A stretch of DNA of 18,191 nt from DASUCS01 sp036275935 (GTDB lineage: Bacteria > Actinomycetota > Acidimicrobiia > Acidimicrobiales > JACDCH01): NCBI GenBank assembly GCA_036275935.1, contig DASUCS010000164.1, positions 1 through 18,191 on the forward strand. Direction: 5' to 3'. The position numbers were made by a program, and so were the translations under genes. The notes below the pieces were generated by a model. It worked only from the letters and a program-made list of their open reading frames with translations, was not told the origin of the DNA and did no database searches. Below, piece after piece: positions 13,797 through 18,191 of this stretch (positions are counted from its first letter, which is position 1; every line of letters starts with the position of its first letter).

Positions 13797-15257
13797 TCAC
13801 GCCGGCGGGACGTACGGCGCGCACGGCGAGGCGGTCTCGCCGAACCGCACCTTGGCCGCGCAGGCCCGGCGCATCAGGTCGACGGCATCGTCCGGGAGCA
13901 TCCATCCGGCCCGCACTGCAGAGTCGGTGCGCGTCTGCATCAGTGCGTAGTAGTTGGCGTGCGTGCCGTAGAGCTGTTGGATCTGCTGGTCGCTGAACGG
14001 CACGGTGATGCCGCCGAGCTGGCAGATGGTCGACACGTAGTGCGCCACCGGGACGTCGATGGGCGGCATGCGGATCCCACCGAGCGTGTTGCCGTACTCG
14101 TCGGTGGCCAGCTTCCCACCGGCGAACTCGAAGCGCGGGCCGTTCGGCGGCGCCGCACCGGTGGCGACCCACTGGTTCAGTGAGTGCAGTGCGGCGGAGT
14201 CGGCGTAGTGGATCGGCAGCGTTGCGCCGGCGAGCGTGCACGTCGCCATCATCGGGTGCACGACCTCGCCGTAATCGCCGGCGGTGTCGATGATTGCCCG
14301 ATAGCCGGCCGCGTTCGTCTTGGCTGCGCCCGCCAGCACCCGCGGGCCGTGACCGGCGACGGACTGGTAGCCGATGAACATGTCGGAGTGGGATGCGCCG
14401 GCGATCTCCCACAGGCGGTAGTTCGGTCCGACCTTGTTCGGATCGACGTGGTCGTCCTGCGCCTCGTAGTCGCTCAACAAGTGCAGCACGGGCACCGGCG
14501 CTTTCGCGCCGAACGACTTGTCACCGGGCACGTTGCCGTGCACGAGGATGCCGTCGAGCACGCCCGTCGCCTCCGGGTGCGCCGGAAGCCATTGGGTGAT
14601 GTAGTCCTGCAACTCGTTGGCGGACTGCGACTGTCCGCCGGCGAGGACGCGCTGCACGCGACTGGCGCCGAGGTCGCCCATCGGATCGATACCGGCGGGG
14701 GCTTTGAACGACTGTGCGATCTGCGTGAACATGTCGAACGCGTACGCGTCACCGGGATGGCTGATCGCCGCGTACCGCACCGGATCCCACACCTTCGGCG
14801 TCAACGGCGTGCAGCACAGGCCCGCCGACTGCGCGCTCACGTGCACGTAGGCGAATCCCTCGCGCATCAGCATCTGTCGCGTGAGCATCGTGTCGACCGC
14901 GTTCTCGAACTGCGCGGTCACGTTCACCCAGTCGAGGAACACGGTGCCGTTGAACTTGGCCGGGTCGGTGGGTCGGGTGACGATCATGCGCGTCGTGTAC
15001 GGCTTGGACGAGCCGTCGAGCGCTTTCGCCGTGCCGGACACGAAGTACTCGTGCTCCTCGTAGCCGAACGGCGTGAGGTCGTAGTAGCTGTCCCACAACG
15101 GATAGCCCCGGAGACCCGCCGGCGGGTCGGTCAGTTTCGGCGACGCCACCGGCGTCGCACTCATGGCCTGTGGCGCGCTCACGAACGACAAGGCCGCCGC
15201 GAGGACGGCGATGATCAGCAACGAGCGCGCGCCTGACGATCCCCAGAATCGGTTCAT
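13797..15257 (-). CDS. Secreted alpha/beta hydrolase domain-containing protein
   Basis: A 486-residue exported hydrolase resembling the large actinobacterial 'alpha/beta hydrolase domain-containing' family (Abhydrolase_10-like, by recollection). A signal peptide is clear: MNRFWGSSGARS, then LLIIAVLAAALSFVSA, with cleavage probably after AMSA (about 34). The nucleophile elbow is AGGQSQSAN with Ser210, the likely acid is among 263-269 (SDYEAQD), and the base is His290 in AGASHSDMF. Cysteines at 148-149, 340, 412, 466 and 479 may form disulfides outside the membrane. The start at ATG 15257 is fixed by a GGAGG ribosome site six bases upstream and by the signal peptide; the longer open frame beyond it is antisense to the DUF3291 gene. 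The reaction is probably ester hydrolysis; the substrate is unknown. It lies tail-to-tail with the P450. Confidence 0.87.
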   Translation of the reverse strand: MNRFWGSSGARSLLIIAVLAAALSFVSAPQAMSATPVASPKLTDPPAGLRGYPLWDSYYDLTPFGYEEHEYFVSGTAKALDGSSKPYTTRMIVTRPTDPAKFNGTVFLDWVNVTAQFENAVDTMLTRQMLMREGFAYVHVSAQSAGLCCTPLTPKVWDPVRYAAISHPGDAYAFDMFTQIAQSFKAPAGIDPMGDLGASRVQRVLAGGQSQSANELQDYITQWLPAHPEATGVLDGILVHGNVPGDKSFGAKAPVPVLHLLSDYEAQDDHVDPNKVGPNYRLWEIAGASHSDMFIGYQSVAGHGPRVLAGAAKTNAAGYRAIIDTAGDYGEVVHPMMATCTLAGATLPIHYADSAALHSLNQWVATGAAPPNGPRFEFAGGKLATDEYGNTLGGIRMPPIDVPVAHYVSTICQLGGITVPFSDQQIQQLYGTHANYYALMQTRTDSAVRAGWMLPDDAVDLMRRACAAKVRFGETASPCAPYVPPA

Positions 15258-15263
15258 AGCGCG

Positions 15264-15268
15264 CCTCC
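15264..15268 (-). promoter_or_regulatory. Ribosome binding site of the secreted hydrolase
   Basis: GGAGG on the minus strand, six bases before ATG 15257. It decides the start among many possible upstream in-frame codons. Confidence 0.6.
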
Positions 15269-15324
15269 AGTGAAGCAGTCGGCGCGGTCGCCTGTCAGGT
15301 CCGGCGGCGCTGCGCGTCTGTGGC

Positions 15325-15330
15325 CAGAAT
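15325..15330 (+). promoter_or_regulatory. Possible leaderless -10 element of the DUF3291 gene
   Basis: CAGAAT, four of six matches to TATAAT including A2 and T6, ends six bases before GTG 15337. No ribosome site precedes that GTG and no -35 stands out. Confidence 0.35.
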
Positions 15331-15336
15331 GGGGCC

Positions 15337-15819
15337 GTGCAGCTCGCGCAGCTCAACATCGGCCGCCTCCGCGCCCCGATGGACGATCCGATCATCGACG
15401 ACTTCCGCAACAACCTCGATCGGGTGAACGCACTGGCCGAGGCCAGTCCCGGGTTCGTGTGGCGATTGCAGGACGACAGCGGCAACGCCACCAACATCAA
15501 GGTCTTCGAGGACGACCTCGAGATCGTCAACCTGACCGTGTGGACGTCGATCGACGCGCTGGCCGACTTCACCTACCGCACCGCGCACACCCAGTTCCTC
15601 CGCCGGCGCCGCGAGTTCTTCGAGGTACCGCGCCAACCGATCCTGTGCCTGTGGTGGATCCCCGAGGGCACGATCCCGACGGTCGACGAGGCGATCGAGC
15701 GACTCGAACATCTCCGCGCGCACGGTCCAACTGCGTTCGCGTTCACATTTCGTCAGCGGTTCGAGCCCGGCGACGAGGTCGGCCAGCCGGGCAACGATCG
15801 TGACGTGTGTCCCGCGTGA
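15337..15819 (+). CDS. DUF3291 domain-containing protein
   Basis: A 160-residue protein of the DUF3291 family, small cytoplasmic proteins related to the dimeric alpha/beta-barrel (antibiotic-biosynthesis-monooxygenase-like) fold. Typical segments are the opening LAQLNIGRLRAPMDDP, then FRNNLDRVNALAEASPGFVWRLQDD, the strand EIVNLTVWTSIDALADFTYRTAHTQFLRRRREFF and LCLWWIPEGTIPTVDEAIERLEHL. The conserved Trp, His and Arg residues of the middle helix are all present. The family's activity is not established; a haem- or small-molecule-binding role is only a guess from the fold. The start is GTG 15337 because the conserved LAQLN begins two residues later. It is divergent from the secreted hydrolase (79 bases) and ends 6 bases from the convergent small membrane-protein gene. 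Confidence 0.87.
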   Translation: MQLAQLNIGRLRAPMDDPIIDDFRNNLDRVNALAEASPGFVWRLQDDSGNATNIKVFEDDLEIVNLTVWTSIDALADFTYRTAHTQFLRRRREFFEVPRQPILCLWWIPEGTIPTVDEAIERLEHLRAHGPTAFAFTFRQRFEPGDEVGQPGNDRDVCPA

Positions 15820-15825
15820 CGGGTT

Positions 15826-16032
15826 TCAGCGCAGGGTCACGAAGCTGACCAACACCACGAGTGTGCACACCGCGATCGCCGCTGGCACCACTCGCGACCG
15901 CGGCTTCAGCATCGAGTAGCTCACACCGAGCGCAACGAACCCGAGTCGTCGTCGCACGACCCGAGCGCGTCGTCGGCCCAGTAGTTGCTCGAGCAATCCC
16001 GGTGGCCGCCGTGTCGGCAGGGAAACGCGCAT
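15826..16032 (-). CDS. Small basic hypothetical protein with a C-terminal membrane segment
   Basis: A 68-residue protein with no family I recognise. It begins MRVSLPTRRPPGLLEQLLGRRRARVVRRRL, a strongly basic, probably cytoplasmic region. It ends with a hydrophobic stretch VVPAAIAVCTLVVLVSFVTL (about residues 48-67) that can cross the membrane, plus a weaker hydrophobic patch GFVALGVSYSML before it. The start is supported by GAGGAG four bases before ATG 16032, one of the best ribosome sites in the window. It lies 131 bases downstream of the beta-lactamase-like gene on the same strand, separated by a 9 bp hairpin, so it may be the second gene of that transcript or have its own promoter. A role as a small membrane accessory protein is possible but unsupported. 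Confidence 0.6.
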   Translation of the reverse strand: MRVSLPTRRPPGLLEQLLGRRRARVVRRRLGFVALGVSYSMLKPRSRVVPAAIAVCTLVVLVSFVTLR

Positions 16033-16036
16033 GCTG

Positions 16037-16042
16037 CTCCTC
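16037..16042 (-). promoter_or_regulatory. Ribosome binding site of the small membrane protein
   Basis: GAGGAG on the minus strand, four bases from ATG 16032. It is the main evidence that this short reading frame is translated and that its upstream extension is not. Confidence 0.55.
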
Positions 16043-16050
16043 GTTCCCTC

Positions 16051-16082
16051 CGCCCGGCCCGACAGCGTGTCACGGCCGGGCG
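16051..16082 (-). terminator. 9 bp GC hairpin between the beta-lactamase-like gene and the small gene
   Basis: Arms CGCCCGGCC (16051-16059) and GGCCGGGCG (16074-16082) pair perfectly. Inside, GACA and TGTC can extend the structure. It lies 82 bases after the beta-lactamase-like stop and just before the ribosome site of the next gene. There is no U-tract on the minus-strand transcript, so it may be a weak or Rho-assisted terminator, an mRNA stability element, or a leader structure for the small gene. Confidence 0.45.
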
Positions 16083-16163
16083 AGGTGAGCAACGCGTACG
16101 TCGTGGGCAAGATCGGGATGGTCCGCCAGCGCGTGCACGAAGGCGCCAGGGGTCGACCGACAG

Positions 16164-17657
16164 CTAGCGGTGCCGGAGGAGACGTCGCGCCGCGAGCACG
16201 CCCAAGCCTGTTGCATACACACGCGAGCGCAGACGTCGCGTGCGCCACGTCGGCCGCCGGTGGAACACGGTGTTCGACGGAGGGCCGATGATCACCCGAG
16301 ACGCGGTACCGCGCGAGTCGACGTCGAACGCCACCGGTACGCGCAGGCCCTCTGCTTCCGCGACAAATCGGTAGGGATCATCGCGATCAACCGCTTGAAG
16401 TGCGACGCCCCGACGCAACATCGGGAGCAAAGCGAGTGATCGCAACACCAGCCGGCGCCGGCGCACCACCACGGAGACCTCACCGCCGAGCATCTGCCAC
16501 GTCCGCAGGTTGGTGAGGAATCCTCGGGCGGGCGCGTAGTTCCCCACGAGTCCGGGCCACAGTTCCGGCCGCTCCGGGACATCGAGCGCACCGACTGATG
16601 ACGACTCGCGTACGCCGAGCAACTCCGACAGCAGCTCTGTCGCCAGCACGTGCGCGCCGAAGAACGATGCCGTGTTCGTGAGCACGATGACACCGACGCC
16701 GTCGTCGGGCGCGGTCAACAGCGCCGAGGCGAAGCCGGGCACGTTGCCGTCGTGTCCCGCGGTGCGGTGCGGGCCGAGATGGTCGAGCCAGAACGCCAAC
16801 CCCATGCCGGGGAAGCCCGGGTGCACGGAGAACTGCGGCGACATCATCTCCTGCAACGTGTCGGCGGCGAGCACGCCGGGAGCGGGTGCACCAGTGCGCA
16901 CCAACCATTCGGCGTAGCGGGCCATGTCCGACAACGACGACAGCACCGATCCCGGGCCGAGCAACGAAAGGTCGTAGTCCTTGACGGTGCCGAACCGTCC
17001 GAACATCCAGTGGCTGCCCGTCGCCAGCGTGGCTTCGATGGCGTCGTTGCGTACGTAGCCCGTGTGCTCCATACCGAGCGGCGCGAAGAGGTGCTGGTGC
17101 ATGTGGCGCGCGAACGGCTCGCCGGTCAGATCCTCGACGACCTGGCCAAGTACCGCGAACGCGTGGTTGGCGTATGCCCACTTGGAACCGGCGGCGACGT
17201 CCGTGTGGAGTGCGCCTCTGTAGATCGACGCGAGATCTGCCGGCTCGACACGCGGTCGGCCATCGCCCCACACCTCGCGCCGCCCGAGATCGCCGATACG
17301 CGGCACCTCACCGATTCCCGACGTGTGGGTGAGCAGGTGGCGGATGGTCACGTCCGGTCCGCCGGCCGGCGGGTCAACCGTGAACGTCTCGAGATGACGG
17401 TTGACGGGGTCGTCGAGGTCGAGACGACCTTCGTCGCGCAACTGCATGATCCCGATTGCCGTCATGGTCTTGGAGATCGAGGCGATCCGGAACACGGTCG
17501 ACGGCTCGATCGCGCGCTTCGTGGATGGGTCGGCGACGCCGATGCACTCGAACTCGGGCGGTTCGTCCGCCTGCACGACGGCGAGGCCCACGCCGATCAG
17601 TCCGTGGCGGCGAGCCCGGGCGACGAGCAGTGACCGTAGGTTCGCCGTCGTCGGCAC
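16164..17657 (-). CDS. Serine hydrolase of the beta-lactamase (class C / esterase VIII) family
   Basis: A 497-residue penicillin-binding-protein-fold serine hydrolase. The catalytic motifs are SISK (Ser60, Lys63) in the SxxK box, YAN (162-164) for the YxN box and HDG (302-304) in place of KTG, the pattern of esterase VIII, D-aminopeptidase and EstB-like enzymes rather than true beta-lactamases. HLLTHTSGIGEVP (107-119) is the usual family block. Residues from about 385 form an extra C-terminal domain rich in beta strands, ending in a very basic tail (RRPTWRTRRLRSR and onward). No signal peptide is seen, unusual for enzymes acting on cell wall, so a cytoplasmic esterase or peptidase is more likely. 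GTG 17657 is preceded by TAGGGT at exactly six bases and has no ribosome site, suggesting a leaderless transcript. Confidence 0.87.
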   Translation of the reverse strand: MPTTANLRSLLVARARRHGLIGVGLAVVQADEPPEFECIGVADPSTKRAIEPSTVFRIASISKTMTAIGIMQLRDEGRLDLDDPVNRHLETFTVDPPAGGPDVTIRHLLTHTSGIGEVPRIGDLGRREVWGDGRPRVEPADLASIYRGALHTDVAAGSKWAYANHAFAVLGQVVEDLTGEPFARHMHQHLFAPLGMEHTGYVRNDAIEATLATGSHWMFGRFGTVKDYDLSLLGPGSVLSSLSDMARYAEWLVRTGAPAPGVLAADTLQEMMSPQFSVHPGFPGMGLAFWLDHLGPHRTAGHDGNVPGFASALLTAPDDGVGVIVLTNTASFFGAHVLATELLSELLGVRESSSVGALDVPERPELWPGLVGNYAPARGFLTNLRTWQMLGGEVSVVVRRRRLVLRSLALLPMLRRGVALQAVDRDDPYRFVAEAEGLRVPVAFDVDSRGTASRVIIGPPSNTVFHRRPTWRTRRLRSRVYATGLGVLAARRLLRHR

Positions 17658-17663
17658 GCCGCG

Positions 17664-17693
17664 ACCCTAACGAGGATCTACGGCGGGCGTCAG
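17664..17693 (-). promoter_or_regulatory. Promoter of the beta-lactamase-like gene (leaderless)
   Basis: On the minus strand CTGACG (17693-17688; four of six matches to TTGACA), an 18-base spacer, then TAGGGT (17669-17664; perfect TANNNT), six bases before GTG 17657. This is the best complete sigma-70-type promoter in the window. Its -35 overlaps the stop codon of the upstream nucleotidyltransferase gene. Confidence 0.5.
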
Positions 17694-18187
17694 GAGTCGC
17701 GAGTGCGTTCGTCGCGGAGTGCTGACAGGATCTCGACCTCCGCGCGATCCTTCGCTCGTCCCGCGGCAGTCTTCATGCGGATGAGGTCGTCGAGAGTGGT
17801 TACCAACACAGCTACATCGCCGAGATCGACGAGCTCTGCGGACCGAGCAAGTTCGACATATCCGTCGACGCCTGCCGGGAGTCCGAGAACGTCGAGATCG
17901 CCGACGTCGGTGACGAACGTGAAGTTGTTGCCCGCGAGCAGCGTTCGCGCGTCGAGTAGGAATGGCGCCTCGTCGTCGCCGCGCAAACGGGCGTGAAGAT
18001 GACGCAAGACGTCGGCGAGGCGTTCGACGTTCTCGCGATCGCGGTCGTAACAGATGTCGATGTCGCGGGTCAGCGACGGCGAGCCGTGCAAGCGGGCGGC
18101 GACACCGCCGATCAGCACGAAGTCGACGCCGCCCTCGCGCAATGCCTTGAGCGCGGCCAGTGGATCAAAGGAGGCGACATCAGCCAC
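17690..18187 (-). CDS. AbiEii/DUF6036-like nucleotidyltransferase, may be cut by the window edge
   Basis: A protein of up to 165 visible residues with the minimal nucleotidyltransferase fold. The signature GGVAARLHGSPSLTRDIDI (27-45) has the GG pair and the metal-binding Asp42-x-Asp44. A third acidic residue is plausible at Asp97 or Asp99 (VGDLDVLG). The C-terminal TTLDDLIRMKTAAGRAKDRAEVEIL (130-154) is typical of AbiEii/DUF6036-type proteins, which include toxins or antitoxins of two-gene systems as well as stand-alone enzymes that transfer nucleotides to tRNA or protein. A GTG start at 18187 is possible, but only four bases of sequence remain, so the true start and any partner gene could lie outside. 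No SxxK-like or membrane features. Function beyond the fold is unassigned. Confidence 0.75.
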   Translation of the reverse strand: MADVASFDPLAALKALREGGVDFVLIGGVAARLHGSPSLTRDIDICYDRDRENVERLADVLRHLHARLRGDDEAPFLLDARTLLAGNNFTFVTDVGDLDVLGLPAGVDGYVELARSAELVDLGDVAVLVTTLDDLIRMKTAAGRAKDRAEVEILSALRDERTRDS

Positions 18188-18191
18188 GGCG

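Noticed and set aside
14184..15236. Plus-strand frame opposite the secreted hydrolase
   Set aside because: It is antisense to a protein with a signal peptide and catalytic Ser/His, and its translation is Arg/Val/His-rich without domains.
15258..15572. N-terminal extension of the secreted hydrolase
   Set aside because: It would place the signal peptide internally and runs antisense to the DUF3291 gene. A good ribosome site supports ATG 15257.
16650..17633. Plus-strand frame opposite the beta-lactamase-like gene
   Set aside because: It is a shadow frame; the minus strand has SxxK, YxN and HxG in the correct order and spacing.
1..18191. CRISPR arrays, insertion sequences, tRNA genes, integration sites
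   Set aside because: No regularly spaced repeats, transposase or integrase frames, or tRNA cloverleaf with a CCA end were seen on reading both strands. A tRNAscan/Infernal run would be the decisive test for RNA genes.

Overview
This 18.2 kb window is high-GC, gene-dense bacterial chromosome, most likely from an actinobacterium. Several F420-type luciferase-like oxidoreductases, a bacterial P450, a DUF3291 protein, a mycobacterial-type thiolase-like protein, frequent GTG starts, 1-4 bp gene overlaps and apparently leaderless promoters all point that way. An Acidimicrobiia or mycobacteria-related lineage would fit, but that is inference. I see no tRNA, rRNA, CRISPR array, transposase, phage gene or long repeat. 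No gap between genes exceeds about 300 bases.

Layout from left to right. (1) Minus-strand pair 1779-29: a thiolase-like protein that appears to lack all thiolase catalytic residues, overlapping a small GNAT-type acetyltransferase. (2) Divergent from it, an endonuclease/exonuclease/phosphatase-fold hydrolase (1831-2580). (3) Converging on that with a 35 bp overlap, a 1351-residue DUF4011-helicase-Vsr-like nuclease (6601-2546, minus), the best candidate here for a phage or plasmid defence gene. (4) Plus strand: a SnoaL-like protein and a secreted SGNH hydrolase. (5) A minus-strand DUF1992 protein, then a divergent second exported SGNH-type protein. (6) A tightly overlapping plus-strand operon: alpha/beta hydrolase, then two F420-type LLM oxidoreductases (9310-11815). 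(7) A minus-strand MazF-like toxin and ribbon-helix-helix antitoxin pair with a candidate autoregulatory operator. (8) A cytochrome P450 (plus) that converges, 3 bases apart, on a secreted alpha/beta hydrolase-domain protein (minus). (9) A DUF3291 protein (plus) converging on a 68-residue membrane protein and a serine beta-lactamase-like protein (both minus). (10) An AbiEii/DUF6036-like nucleotidyltransferase at the right edge, possibly cut by the window end.

How the genes may work together. Most entries are independent housekeeping or catabolic genes. The alpha/beta hydrolase plus two LLM enzymes look translationally coupled and probably act on one substrate class. The toxin and antitoxin form a classic pair. 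The helicase-nuclease stands alone, with no recognisable defence partner beside it, but three mobile or defence-associated families (helicase-Vsr, MazF type, nucleotidyltransferase) occur in one 18 kb stretch.

A cross-cutting observation is that six genes carry a -10-like hexamer exactly six bases before an ATG or GTG start, which suggests leaderless transcripts. Two of the six hexamers are perfect TANNNT.
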